Origin: Amoebophrya sp. A120
Lineage: Eukaryota > Sar > Dinophyceae > Syndiniales > Amoebophryaceae
Direction of reading: 5' to 3'
Length of the DNA stretch: 64,000 bases
Assembly (NCBI GenBank): GCA_905178155.1
Contig: CAJINV010000014.1
Span: 2,358,247-2,422,246 of the forward strand
The position numbers and the translations under genes were made by a program. Positions 1 through 11,898 of the stretch are shown piece by piece. The first letter of the stretch is position 1, and every line of letters starts with the position of its first letter. A model generated the notes under the pieces. It searched no databases, was not told the DNA's origin, and saw nothing but the letters and a program-made list of their open reading frames with translations.

Positions 1-131
1 GTACTAGTATAAATTGCATCACAAATTTTGTCAAGAAAAAAAATGGAATTTGTAATGCTGATTTACCTAAAAAGGGATATTTGTCATGCATGATAGCAAT
101 TACTACGAGTACGATACTTTTGCACAGGATA
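1..131. mobile_element. Introner family B, copy B1 (cut by window start)
   Basis: Only the right part is present. It ends in the family B terminal repeat (reverse complement of TATCCTGTGCAAAAGTATCG), ends at ATA, and is followed by the probable target copy TTCTC at 132-136. The inner part carries TTTGTCATGC and TTTGTAATGC boxes. It interrupts the U2SURP-like gene after the CID. Confidence 0.8.
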
Positions 132-3100
132 TTCTCGGACTGGTGTTTATTCTTTTTCACCTTAGCCGCGGCTCCTTCCGGCTCTTCTGCTTTGGGGTTT
201 TTGCACAGCAGCCCCCTCTCCCGGCAGAGTTTCTCCAGTTGGGAGAAATGCTCAAACTTCGCCCACTCCTTGCGCTTCTGAGACATGCGCGAGCACTCCT
301 TGTAGTCGGAGATGGAGATTTCCCTTGAGAAACTCAACAAAAACGTCGCTTTCAAACCCTGTAAAAACATCGGGGAGAATAAACACGATTCCTGCCAGGC
401 GGCGAGAATCCGGCAAATCCGGCCGGCGAAGTACTGCTGAGGGAATCGCTTGTTGTCGTTTGTTAACGAAGAGGTGGAGGTACTAGTGGACTGCGTCTTG
501 AAGTAATCCTGGGCACTGAACATGTTGAACCCACTAGCTGCACCAGATAAATTTGTGTCGATTTCGTTTCGGTTTCCTTCTTTCTTGTTTCTCTTCTTTA
601 TCTTTTCATCATTCCCCGAAGAAGTTGTACTAGGGTTGCACTGCGTGTACAGAATCTTCCCGTACACCCAAAACATCTCCGGTAGATGTTGTTCCAGTTC
701 TTTCCGGTAGCACCAAGCCCTCGGTTGGGATAGGGAGGACGCGTTCTGTAACAAATCTGAGATCAGGTACATCCTGGCGATCGCGGAGTCGATATGGCGT
801 TCTCAACCGTTACACTCTCAACTGTTACATGATTTGTCATGCAAAATTACCTTCAGAGTCGACACCATCAAGCTGCTTCGTATGACAAATTCTCAGAGGG
901 CCGAGCAGGCTGATAATCGGTGCCAAATCTGTCATGCAAGACGCGCAAGATTCCCCCTATCACTTTTACCATTCTTGCATCACAAATTTATGTAACAGCT
1001 GAGAATGTAACAGTAACAGTTGAGAACGCCATAGTCGACCAGAAACCGGTTGTATTCGAACATGGCAGAGTCCTTCACTTCTTCAAATTTCTCGAATTCT
1101 TGCTTATCGCAGAGAAACTCCGCCGTCGCCTGCTTGGCGGAATTCGCGAATCGCTCCATCAGAATCGCCATGGCGCCGTAGATCGACTTCCGGGTCATTT
1201 TGAGTTGGCCGATGAGCTGCTCGAGCTCCTTTTTCCCTTCCTCGTCGAGGGGCTCCTGGCCCGCGACCTTCCGGGTCGACTGCTGATTCGACCACTTTGT
1301 ATCCAACTGCTCTCTGATGTTCATGGTTTTCATCTGGTTCTGCACGGTACTATTACCAGCTTGGTCAAGAAGAGAAGAATCAGGCCCACCACGTAGAACG
1401 CCGGTGACGATGCCGCTCGCAGCCGCCGCAAGCGCCTCTTCCTTGCTGGTGAACACCGATTTTTTTTCCTCCAAAATTTCCTCCTCCGTGCCATTTTCCG
1501 TCCGCCGTCGCTTCCGCCGGTAGGCGCCGGCCTCCTGGGGTATCGCGTAGTAAAACGCCTCGGGGATTTTCGGGGGGATAAACACCGGGCCGTTCCGCAC
1601 CATCTGGAACGGCTCCGTGCGCCAGCGGGTCCTTTCGTCGCCCTGGGTATAGGCGTACACCCGCCACTTGTAGTAAAGGGCTTCCTTCTCAGCATAGTTT
1701 GGGTCTCTCGGGTCCAGAAGAAAGTCGGCATTGACGAGGGAGGTAGTAGTTGTAGTAGCGGCTGAGATAGATGAAGAGGCGGTCTTAGTTTTTTTCGCAG
1801 GTGAATTCTCGTTCATCTTTTTGCGCTTCTTTTTACTCGAAGATTTCTTTGCGGTTATGGGAGAAACATCTTCCCCATCCCCTCCTGCTTCATCTTCGCC
1901 TGAGGACTCTGATGACTTTTCTTCTTTGCCATGATCAACCTCCTTGATGTCCTCGTCGGCCTCCGAGTCTGATAAGTTCTTCTGGTTCTGTTTGTGGTCA
2001 TCCTCATCGTCATCATCATTCTCCTGTCGCTCATGCAGCTTTATCGCAGCATGACTACTACTTTCCGCGAAGTTCAGAATGCCCTCTTTCACGTCCTGCC
2101 GGATCTGCTCTTCAAATGTATACCCGCATTTTGCTACGTACTGCGCCACAATGTCGATGAACCGGTGCTGTTCCTTCGTTTTCGGCACCTCTATCGTGAT
2201 TTTCTCGCGGCTTTCCTGCTCCTTGGTCTTTTGCTTCATCTCCTCGAGCAGGATGTCAAGGTCCTTCTTCTTCTGGTCCTTTTTGCTCATCGTGTTTTTC
2301 TGCTGGTAACGGCTGGCCAGATTCTGCAGCTTGTCGTCGAAATTGAGTGCAGGTTTAGGTTCAGCTGGCGTCGGCTTTTCATTTTTCATCGTTTGTTCAC
2401 CCGAAAAATTATTGTCGCTTTGCTGCACGTGTTGTAACTCCGGAAGATTTTCTTGCTGCAGCGCTTGCATTTGTTGATTGATTTTCTGCTGGAGGATCTG
2501 TTGCTGCATTTGCACCATCTGCATCTGCTGAAAAAAGATATTCCCTGAAAATTAACCATCCCCATCCAATTTGTCATGCAAAACATACATAAAATCATGT
2601 GTTTGTCATGCAAAAAGTGGATGGGGATGGGTAATTTTCAGGGAATAAAAGATCACCCCGTCGTATTGATTCGTGCCTGCACCGGCACCGGCGGGCGGGG
2701 TGGGAAAGCCTGGTAGCGTAGTACCGCTCATTGTCGTGTTTTGGTCGTTTTGTCCCATTATCAGAGACTGATTCATGAAGTTACTCGCAGCGGTGAAGGG
2801 AGCGGCTTTCGGCTGCAGAGAAGGTTGGAACAGTGCATTTTTTACTTTTGGAGGTGGTTCTGCTTGTGCTCCTTCCGACTTCACCGTATGATCTGCTCCT
2901 GCAGTCGCGCGGCCATTCGCCGGCGGGGGTTTCTTGCGCTCGTGATGTTTCTCTTCGTCTATGTCGTCGTAGTCAACAGACTTTTGTGGGTCTGCTCGCC
3001 GACCAGAGTCTGTCCGTCCGTCTTCCTGTTCCTTGGAGCGGTCTCTACTCCTCTTTCCACCTCTTGAATCCGCCCGTCGCCGCTGCCGCTCATTCTCACG

Positions 3101-3724
3101 GAGGTCACGGGTGCGCTCGCGCGGTTTTCGTTCTTCCCGACCCCGAGAGAAGTCCTCATTCATGGGAAGATCAACATCTTCTACTGCTCTGGTACTTCTT
3201 CGCTGCCGATCGCACGCTCCTGTCGTGTTTGTTGTAGTTCTCGCCCGTGAGTCTGCTCCTCGCTTGTTCTCCACCGTCCTTCTAGCACGAGGAGCATCTC
3301 TACTGTCTTTGATATCCCGTGCGGATCTTAGTGGAAGCTTCTCGTCCCTCCCCGAGGACCCAGAGTCGGCCCGTTTCGACGCTTGTTTCTGTTTGTCTTT
3401 CTGAAGCCGCGCGATCCTGCCCTCCTTCTTCCGGTCGTCCTCTCCAGACGAGGTCGTAGAAAGTCTTGTTGCGCGGGTAGTGGTTTTATTTGTCGTGGGC
3501 TTAATATCCCTACTGTTGCTCGCAGGAGCCCCCGGTGCTCTCGCCGCTCTTCTGCTGTCCTCGCGCTCGCGGCTGCGCTGCTCCCGGTGCTGCCGCCGGG
3601 ACCGGGCATCTTCATGATTCTTCGTGCTCTTTGCAGCAGCTCCCTTGTCGCGAGAGTCTTCCCGTCGCGCGGGGGCTGCTCCGCGACCGCCACGGGGGCG
3701 AGATTGTTCGGCGCGGGATTTCAT
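132..3724 (-). CDS. U2 snRNP-associated SURP/CID protein (SR140/U2SURP-like), 3' end outside window
   Basis: Probable nuclear splicing factor of the U2SURP (SR140) family. Exons: 2657-3724, about 1034-2527 and about 132-787; the gene continues past the window start beyond introner B1. Exon 1 (356 residues from the ATG at 3724) is an Arg/Ser/Asp-rich disordered region. Exon 2 is Gln-rich, then has a SURP-like stretch near residue 478 (FIDIVAQYVAKCGYTFEEQI) and, near residue 625, the block that follows SURP in this family (YYKWRVYAYTQGD with WRTEPFQM). A CID starts near residue 800 and continues across introner A1 (RMYLISDLLQNA), with CRILAAWQESCLFSPMFLQG further on. I saw no N-terminal RRM, which many relatives carry. 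Removing A1 with one 5-base repeat joins VD to SAIARMYL in frame, inside a conserved CID helix. Confident of family; exact 3' end unknown. Confidence 0.85.
793..1033. mobile_element. Introner family A, copy A1
   Basis: A 241-base element with inverted ends of type TATGGCGTTCTCAA, followed inward by a second arm (TTACACTCTCAACTGTTACA). The 5-base duplication GTCGA lies at 788-792 and 1034-1038. It is the intron between the two CID-coding exons. Sliding the boundary through the repeat never gives GT-AG on the coding strand. Confidence 0.93.
2539..2647. mobile_element. Introner family I, copy I1
   Basis: The shortest complete element, 109 bases. Ends of type TATTCCCTGAAAATTA pair over about 30 bases, continuing with a CCATCCCCATCC arm. 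The duplication AAAGA lies at 2534-2538 and 2648-2652. It sits inside a 129-base GT-AG intron (2528-2656): the donor GTGATC and acceptor TTTTTCAG come from host flanks. Only that boundary keeps exons 1 and 2 in frame. Confidence 0.9.
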
Positions 3725-4576
3725 GCTTGCACGTCATGCGCCGCTGACTCACGAATATATGGCGCGTGGTGGAACAAGGTAAGAACTAATGGTGACTGAG
3801 CCCTGACGGGATTTTCGGGCACCTACAAACTCTGGGCAGGAGGGTCGGGATAAGTATATCATGGGTCATTGTTTGCGCTTGGGTTCCTGTGTATGCGTCA
3901 AGCTCAAGTATCGCTACACGCTACCATGTCATATTTTTTTTTTTGGAGCGAACGTCAATGTTATGTCGCCACCTCGAGGGAGGTTTGTCTGTGTGCCTGT
4001 CATGTAGAAAACAAAATAGTACGCCAGGAGAAAAAATACACTTGTAACTACTGCCGCAGACAAAGTGAAACACTATTTGTTGCCTTGAGCTACCTTGATC
4101 TTGATCTTTGTTCGATAAAAATGCAGGCAGAGATCCGGAAAAGAGTGCTCGTCGGAGATCTTCAAAAAGGCTGGTGCAAAAATTTTGATACATCATCCGT
4201 TGGTCTGCCTCTGCGCTTGTGCAGTGTGATCATATGATCAGCACATTGATAATAATACCTATCCGCGGAACAAAATGCTAGTGCAACTGCTGGAGAGCCT
4301 TCGTCGTCAACTTAATCATTGTCGCTCGTAGACAGCGACGCGAAAGCTTTCCATTTTTCTCAAATTCTGAAACTCTCCTGTATTCTCAACAAATTGACCA
4401 TCACTACAGTCGTGAAGATCCACTTTGTCTTCTTCTTCTATTGCTGCTACGACTAAGTTCTTTTTAGATACTAGCAGCGTCTGCGACGGATCAACATTTT
4501 GGTGCGTAGGTATCTTCTTGTTGGTTCTGTCCCTTTCGACGCTGGTGCTACAACCAGCACTATCTCCAGAACCTGT
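3725..4576. other. Intergenic, 5' of the U2SURP-like gene
   Basis: No supported gene. Short open frames on both strands overlap each other and resemble nothing I recognise. It must hold the promoter of the U2SURP-like gene and the 3' flank of the oligosaccharyltransferase gene, but I see no TATA box, poly(A) signal or spliced-leader acceptor I would defend. Confidence 0.5.
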
Positions 4577-7500
4577 CTAATCCTTCTTCCCAGCCATCCC
4601 GCCCGCGGCCATGGCCCTGGATAAACGCCACCTGGTCTCCTTACACGCACACAGTTCCGCGTTTCCCAGGAACACCAGAACCACGAAGATTGGAACTAGG
4701 TACGTGACCATGCCGAACAATGGGAGATAGAAGTAGAAGTTCCACAGGAGAAACACGACCGACCCCAAGCCGGTGAGAAAGAAAAGCGCGGTCTTGCTGT
4801 GGGTAAGCAGGGAGAGGTTCCACCTGAAGGGAGTTTTTTTGCGTTGGGTATCATGCGAGATTTGTATCCTCTCCGCCAAAACAGTAAGTTTGTAGCACAG
4901 GAGTCAATCATGCAGACTTCTGCATCAATAAACGCGTACTAACATCTTGTTCTACCTTGTCACCATGGCCAGGCACATCACCCCGAAGAGGAAGCAAACG
5001 AGTGACACGAAAATGGTTGGCAGCAAGTGATTTGGCCTTTTTTCCGGTTTTCGAAACATGTGCTCGATCGGTTCCACCGCGGCAAAATATTTAAACTCCG
5101 AGGTCGCCAGCGCGTTGTGCAGACTGCTGTCCTTCCGCAGCTCTTCCCCCTGCTTCGGCAACTTGCTGTTCGTGATCGTCATCTCGCTCGGTTGGGAGAA
5201 GACGAATTCGATCGTGCCGATTTTTTCCTCGATCGCGTTCTTGATCCGCTTATCCCCGACGATAATGGAAAGTTCATAGAATCCGTCGTAGGCGAGCATG
5301 CATTTCTTCGAGCTCAACGCGCAGCTGAGCTCGAAACTAGTCTGGTCCTCCTCCTGTTTCGCGTTCAGCCACACGGTCTGGGTGAGGGGAAGGCCGAGGG
5401 GCCTTTTCGCGCCGGACTTTTCCTCTAGGTACTTCAAGAGGAGGGCAACCTGGAGGGTGGTAAATAAGATCCGTTCTTTTTCTCTTGATGTACTTATGTA
5501 GACGTACTTTATTCAGGATCAGGATTGCAGAATGAAAACGAAGCTGAAGAACCTTCCACATGAGCAAGACCTTGACTCCTCAATGGAAAATACAGTGCGC
5601 CGCACCTCGTCCAGGAGGCAAACAACATCAACATATGACGTGTAGTACTAACCTGCTGCGGCTTGACCGATTTCCCAGTTGTCCCTACGTCACTGACCGT
5701 CATATCTAAATACAAGCTCATCGTGTCGTCCAGTCTCAAGTCCGCCTGCAGCTTCTTCCCGTCCTCCAAGGAAAAAGCCGTCTCTGCCTGGTGCTTCTTC
5801 GTGCCGACATCCAAAGTCAAAGCCATGATCTTCGCCGTGTAGGGATTATCGGCCAACTGTCGCTTCAGTTCCTTCTTCTTCGCTGGTGTCGGAGGTCTTG
5901 CTGGCTTGTTTTTCGCTTTTTCTTTCTTCTTTGAAGTTGTAGTGGTGGTAGTTTTGGATTTTGTAGTCGTGGTTGATGTAGTGGTTGAACTTCTAGTTGT
6001 TGTACTCGTAGTACTACTACTCGCCGTTGCCTTTGGTGTGTAGGACAGTTCGAAAGTTGCTGCCTTGCCCGTTTTACTAGAACCGACTTTGAACTTCGCG
6101 GTCGCGCCTTTGTCGGTAGGTGCGGTGGCCTGAAGATTTTATGTATGGGTGCCGCGAGCAAGATGATGAACAACATAAAAATGCGCAAGAAGAGTAAACC
6201 TAAACCATGACATAATTTTTCTGGTTGCACCTTGATCTTCGCCTCGTACAGCGTCCCGTCCGAGCCCTTCGATGAACTCAGCTTCGTCTCTTTCCCATCT
6301 TCAACCAGAAAAACGCTCTCCAAATTCGCGCCAAAAAAGTCCGAGGCTTTCAGTTCCAAGCTCTTCTCGTTACTGCTCACAACTTTTGCGACCACGACAT
6401 CTGCAGCGGACAAATCCAAAATTCCAGACGCAGCAGCGCTTTTCAAGGCAAAGAGGGCGAAGGCCTGACGATTTGTTTCACATAGACATAGAGCAGACCC
6501 GGTTTCAGGTTATGCTTCAACATGTCCGTCTGTTTCTCGTCAGCACTTGCGGTGGAGAGAAACTTTTATGCAGCGGCAAAACAACAAATACGCCCATAAT
6601 TTTCCTACTTACTTTCCGTACCCTGTGCGCCGGTCCTGCTTTCTCCATTCCGTGCTTCACGTTCGTGAGGAATTTTTTTTTCGATTCCGCAGTGTCCTGC
6701 AAAAACGTTTTCCGCAGCGTCGCGAGCACCGCCTTTTTCGAACCGCCGAGCCATACAGTATCTTCCCCCTTGTCCATGGCGGCGAGGAGGTCCGAAAGCG
6801 CGACCATCAGGGTGAAAACCGAGTACGCTTCGACGTACTTGTTTCCCGCGTCAAAAAGCGCCTGGGGCTCGGGTAGTTCTTCCTTGTTCTTCGCAAACTT
6901 CTTGCCGAAAAACTTTTCGTTTGCCTTCTCGAGGAGGTCCTTCGGAATGTCAGCGGCCTCCTTCCCGCGGAAATCCTTTGCCATGGCCAGTGCGGTAAGG
7001 ATCAAAGCGCTCCCCGGGGCGGCGGACTTCCTCTGGTCTTCGGCCAAGACGGATTTCAGAAGAGCGAGGTACCTGGATTCAGTTTCAGATGAAAGTATCT
7101 AGTTCATTTGAATCGAAATACTGCAAGAAATGCGTTTGATGATCAATTATGTCCACCGCGATAGAAGATCAACACAACTGCAGGTACAGCTACAAGAACA
7201 AATTGAAGTCATCTATACACGACCTGGACCATCTACATCTACTTCCATATCAAAAATACTTTTTCTTCTTCGACTTTGCTTTTGGTGCCGCGGACAAACC
7301 GCGGATTGCGTAGTACTGCTCCAATTTGGACGCGTTCTCGTCCGTCAATAACACATCCAGCGCCTTCAGACTCGGAAAATTCGCCTTTTCCCGGTCCACA
7401 CATTTCGTCTTCCCATCATTCAAGTCCTGCTGCGCCAGCAGGTAGAACATGGTCTCTCTCGCGACCTCGTCTGCGGGCGTGGCGCCAGTGGTTGCGTTGA

Positions 7501-8017
7501 TTTGGATTGCTTTTTCGTCGGCCAACTGAGCACAGAGCGCTTGTTGAGAGAGCGGGAGTTTCGTTTGTTTCTTGTCTTCCTGCTGAAAAATCTGCTGAAA
7601 TTTCCGGTAAAAAAAGACATCGCCGGCGGTAGCCATTTTCTTCGCGTCGGAATGGAGAAAACCGTCGGTTTTGTCGAAGAGGATGGAGGACTCTGAATAC
7701 ATAGGCTCGGACACGACGATCGCGTCGGATGGTGAAGCAGGTTGTGCTGCGGTTGCGGTGTGGTGGAGCAGGAGAGTGGAGGAACACGTGGCTGCCGTCG
7801 AGAGAAACACTGCTCGAGTCGCTCTGTAGCGCAAGCGGTTTCTTCTGGCGACTGCGCGGCGGCTCTCTGAGTAGGAAAGTAATGTTGGGCCGACCGGCGG
7901 CGCGTCCGATCGTCCTGCACTCGGTGAGACTTGCCGACCATGATCACCGACACTTGCTTCACTGCCCGACATCCTTGCGCTACGTTCGGGTGAGCAGCTA
8001 CGCTGTAGGCTGTCCAT
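4577..8017 (-). CDS. RPN2: Oligosaccharyltransferase subunit, ribophorin II / Swp1 family
   Basis: ER-membrane subunit of the complex that transfers the dolichol-linked glycan to Asn. Six exons joined by GT-AG introns: 7260-8017, 6622-7072, 6231-6464, 5653-6129, 4956-5449, 4577-4823. Their sum divides by three and gives 886 residues, longer than the roughly 630 of animal ribophorin II. Residues about 65-90 are hydrophobic and could be a signal peptide. NASKLEQYYAIRGLSA matches the N-terminal domain. The best signature is near the C-terminus: HMFRKPEKRP followed by a hydrophobic segment, as in ribophorin II, then further membrane segments in the last exon. Extra length comes from a Thr/Ser/Lys-rich linker coded around 5870-6070. 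It has no introners. It is unrelated to the proteasome Rpn2 encoded at 48381-54682, despite the shared gene name. Confidence 0.88.
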
Positions 8018-8439
8018 CCGAAATGGAAATAAACCACTTCCAATTTATTACTCTGCTAATCGTAAAGCAATTACAATTTCCTGCAACCATAAGCTGTTTC
8101 ACCGGGCGCTCTCGATCACAGATGAAGAACGAAATCCGGATCAATACCAAGGAGGAGGAGATGAATCTTGCTCCGTGGAATAAACAGAGTTGTGATCTTC
8201 ATCTTCCAAACAAACAGCACACACTCCACAAAGTGATGAAACTGGACCGCAAAAAGGCCTGGCGAGGAACAATAGCCAAATGCGTATGTCTACATGGCCG
8301 CAAATTTCGATCCTCCTGCAAATAAAAAAAAAACAAACAAAATCGTGGTGGGGCTGTCAAACAAAAATGAAACTAACAAATGTACGACGAAAGGCAAATG
8401 CCAGCGACTGCAAGAAAGGACTTCAGTTCATCTTTCACT
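8018..8439. other. Intergenic 5' flank of the ribophorin II gene
   Basis: AT/GC-balanced sequence without a supported gene or recognisable promoter motif. A plus-strand open frame crosses the start of the ribophorin gene but is its antisense shadow. Confidence 0.45.
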
Positions 8440-9480
8440 GAACAATATGGCCCTGGCCATGCATGCTGCCGATGCGGAAAGTCCCAACGTTGCAGCCGGG
8501 GTGTTTCGATGGAGGAGGAACGACTGTGCTCTGACTGGCCGAGCAATCATCGGCCCCCGAATCAATCTCCGGGAGCTAGAAGACGAAGGTCGAGGAGCTA
8601 ACAACAGGCCACCGCTGCCTGGCCACCCAGATCCCTTGTTGCGGCGCGCCAATGATCACGCCAAGGAACCAAGTAACTAAGAGAAGGCATGAAGGCATGC
8701 GGCGCGGGCTCCGAAACACACTCACGCCGCGCCATAGGAGGCCGCGCGCAAATCCACACCGAGGAAACAAGGGGCCGCCCCGCCGGCGGGGCGCGCTGGC
8801 TGTGGCTGGGCGGGGAGGGCGCGATGGCGGCCGGGCTGGGCCGGGCGTGCCACCGACCTGGAAAGAATGAATGGGCAAGGGGCCGGCCCCAACCAAGCCG
8901 CCCCGCTTGAATTTACTACGAACGCCGCCTGCCGGCGCGCTGGCTGGGCTGGACCGGCCCGGCCGGCTGCCCCGTCTTCCTGCCCGGGGCGGGGCGGGCG
9001 CTGTCGGCGCCCCTGATGTCTAGGCAATCGCCGCCGCGCGCGGGCTTCCTGGGCCTTCGGGGCCCGGGCGTCCGGGGGGCCCATATCGAGATCGATCGCC
9101 CGACTGGGAGGCCTTTGGCAATCAAGGGGCGCGCCTTTGGCGATGCGATGGGGCTGCAATTTCCGCGCCCAAACTTGTCTTACTCCCCGGGCCTGCCCGG
9201 CCGCCTCCATCAGGGCCCCACCGGCAGCGGAAGCAAACGGGCCCACGAACGGCCTCTATTTGGACGGCCATCGCCCCCCGAGCGACGGACCGGGCGGGCC
9301 CCCGGGGGCCAAAGCAATAGCCTGCGCGCACTGCTTCCGCGCAGGCACCGACGGCACGCGCTGCGGCCGCGAAGACGCGCGCTCTCTATGTACCTACTCC
9401 CTCCGACACACTTCGCCCCTTCACAGGCCACGAGGGCGGGCCCGGCCTCAGGCGGGAAACACCCGGGCGGCCTCTGCTTC
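8440..9480. other. GC-rich island 1a
   Basis: About 1 kb of strongly GC-rich DNA full of GGCCGGCCC and GGCCCGGGC-like runs. Long open frames occur in nearly every frame on both strands, as expected from scarce stop codons. Their products are Arg/Ala/Gly/Pro-rich with no domain, start context or splice evidence, so none is called. Composition is unlike the neighbouring genes. Confidence 0.6.
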
Positions 9481-10250
9481 TAAAAAAATTCTAATTTTCC
9501 CGGCTTTTCAAAATTTCCCTGGCCCCAAACCCCCTACCTAAATAACAACCCTCGCCCCACATCGCAGGACGCCGCATCGGCTGCACAATAACAAAGAACC
9601 CGGAGGCAGCCACCCCGGCATCATGATGACCGCACACACCCTCCGTTGCAGAGCCCACACAACCACCAGATCTGAGAAGGTACTGCCACAAACGACAACC
9701 CCAAGCGCCCCAACCCGATTCCAAAGACACATCACCCCAAGGCCTTTACCGAAGAAACAAAATCCCGAGCCCTGGCCCACGAGCGAAAATTAGACTGCAG
9801 GTCGCGCCGCCAGTTCCGAAGCGAATTCTAGAAGCCACCTCCACAGGTGGCGCCTAGCTTTCGCTTCTGCAGATGGCTTCTAAAAAACCTTCTAAAAAAC
9901 CTTCTAATTTTCGCTTCTAAAGTGACCTTCTAAAATGACCTTCTAAAACCGACCTTCTAAAATGGCTTCTAAAATGGCTTCTAAAAAGCCATTTCTAGAA
10001 GCTTCTAATTCGTTCTTCTAAAATTCTTCTAATTCTCATCCCGAACCCAGGAAAATCCCGGACCCTGCCCGGCTTCTAATAATCTTCTAAAATGGCCGAT
10101 AGCGCGAAATCCCGTGGGAAATTCGCGTTTTCGGGTTTTAGAAGATCCATGACCGGGATTTTGGCGTCCGGATTTTCCAATTTTAGAAGCCGAAAAATAC
10201 ATCTTGCCGAACTTCTATTTTAGAAGATCGGCAAGATTTCCCACCCTGAA
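9478..10250. repeat. TTCTAAAA / TTTTAGAA interspersed motif tract
   Basis: CTTCTAAAA or close variants recur about 15 times, densest at 9874-10040. From about 10134 onward the motif appears in reverse orientation (TTTTAGAAG), and once more at 10740. The spacing is irregular, so it is not a simple tandem array. It separates the two halves of the GC-rich island. No gene is supported here. Confidence 0.6.
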
Positions 10251-10659
10251 GTGTCTGATTGTAGGCGACACTGGGAGATGATGGTCGACATGTGTCAGCC
10301 ATCATGTCCTGCCTGTGAAGTATGGTCTTGCGTCCCAATAGAGACACAGACCACCACGACATCGGAAAACGAGACGACAACACGAAAGAGTGTGTGTCAT
10401 TTCGGATTCAAAAAAGGTAATGGCCTAACATCTTCAAGCCCAGAGCTCAACAAATAACCAGCAACCTAAACCCAACCAGAAGCCAACGAGAGCCCCACCA
10501 AACTGGGCGGCCCTCTTTACCCCGGAAACGGCCCAAATTTTTAAATTTTAAAACCCCGGAACCCGCAGAAGGCGTCGGGCCCACGCAAATCCTGACCCTG
10601 AAACAAGCGAACCACGAAAAGACAAGGGCGACGCGGGCAAATGGGTGGGCGACCACGCT

Positions 10660-11500
10660 CGGCAACCCAAGGGCGGGGACGGGCGGGGCCGGCAGCAGAG
10701 GGAGACCGGAATTTTTTTCAAACCGGGAAAATTAGCAGGGTTTTAGAAGAAAATCCCGCCCGGGGCGTCACCGCCTGACCGGCCCCAGAACTGCCGGCGC
10801 CGGAGGACGGGCCAGGAAACACCGGGGCCCTGGCGGTGTGCCGTGGCGGTCGGGTCCATCGCGGGTCGATGGGGTTGGCGCCGGCGCACTGCGGCGCCCG
10901 TCCGGATTTCTGAAGTTAGTCCGTCGGCACGAGTGGGCTTCCTGGCGAAGAGGCTCACGCCGCGTCGAATCTACCCAAGGCAGGGAAGAAAAGACCGGCG
11001 CCCCGCGCGTCGCAGGACAGCACCGCTCTGCCGGCCCTTCGCCAGCATGCTCCAGGAGAAAAGCGGCGCGGCAGCTATTACCTTTTAACGCGCACCCGGC
11101 CAACTGCACCGGCCCAAACGCTTCCAGCGCGCCAAAGGTAAGCGCGGCGCTCTCGGGCGTGGCGACACTCATCGAGCGCGGGGCCGGCCCCCTGCCAGCT
11201 GGGGCCCGGCCGCGCGCTTGCCACCAGGACGAAGCGACGCCGCCCGGACATAGAAAACCTCGCCCCGCTTCCACCGGGCCGGCGGCGCATATGGCCGCGG
11301 ATCTTTTTGCGCCGCGGCGCTTTTCTCGCGCGCTCGCTGCTTGCCCTAACTGCCAGACAGGCAAAGCAAAGCCCCGCGCCGCTTGGCTCTGCTACACTTG
11401 CCGGAACGCCATCCGCTCACCCGATCGGTGTACCAGTACCCTTGGAAGGCAAACGTCAGCGACGGAATACTTAAAAGGCCCGCGGCCGCAAGAGACGAAA
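10660..11500. other. GC-rich island 1b
   Basis: A second GC-rich stretch with long overlapping open frames on both strands (the longest on the plus strand, about 10838-11542). They encode low-complexity Arg/Ala/Pro-rich strings. I see no coding support and treat them as chance frames. The interval 10251-10659 before it is AT/GC-mixed and holds nothing recognised. Confidence 0.55.
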
Positions 11501-11898
11501 CAACAACAGCCGCAGGAAAGCAAGGGCTGTCTGCAGAAGTGACTGAACACAGAAGATCATGCCTCCGCTGGCTTTTCGAACGCGGCAAGACGAAGCGATG
11601 AAAATTTCGAGCGTCTTCTTTTCTTTTCGTTAGTGTTCCTCTATGGCTTTCTTGTTGCTCTGGGCACTGCTGGAACACCGCCATCGGTGTTCCAGTGCTT
11701 CTGTTTCCGTCAGCTTGACGAGGATGCACAGTTGAGTTGTATCTCCTTCGACTCTTGCTTCATCATCGTCCACGACAGGCAGCTGCACAGGTCACATTAG
11801 TTGCAACCGGAGCAGAGGCTTGTCGTCCGATGGTCGATACGCATGAAATAGTTCGCTTCTTCGTTTAGTGAGGCGTAGTTCTTCAAATAAAACACATA
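11501..11898. other. Intergenic, nothing recognised
   Basis: Mixed-composition DNA between the GC-rich island and the small membrane-protein exon. A 127-codon minus-strand frame ending at 11346 reaches in here, but it overlaps the island and shows no family resemblance. Confidence 0.4.

Noticed and set aside
10838-11542. 234-codon plus-strand open frame in GC-rich DNA
   Set aside because: Product is Arg/Ala/Pro-rich without domains; GC-rich DNA has few stop codons, and long frames occur there on both strands.
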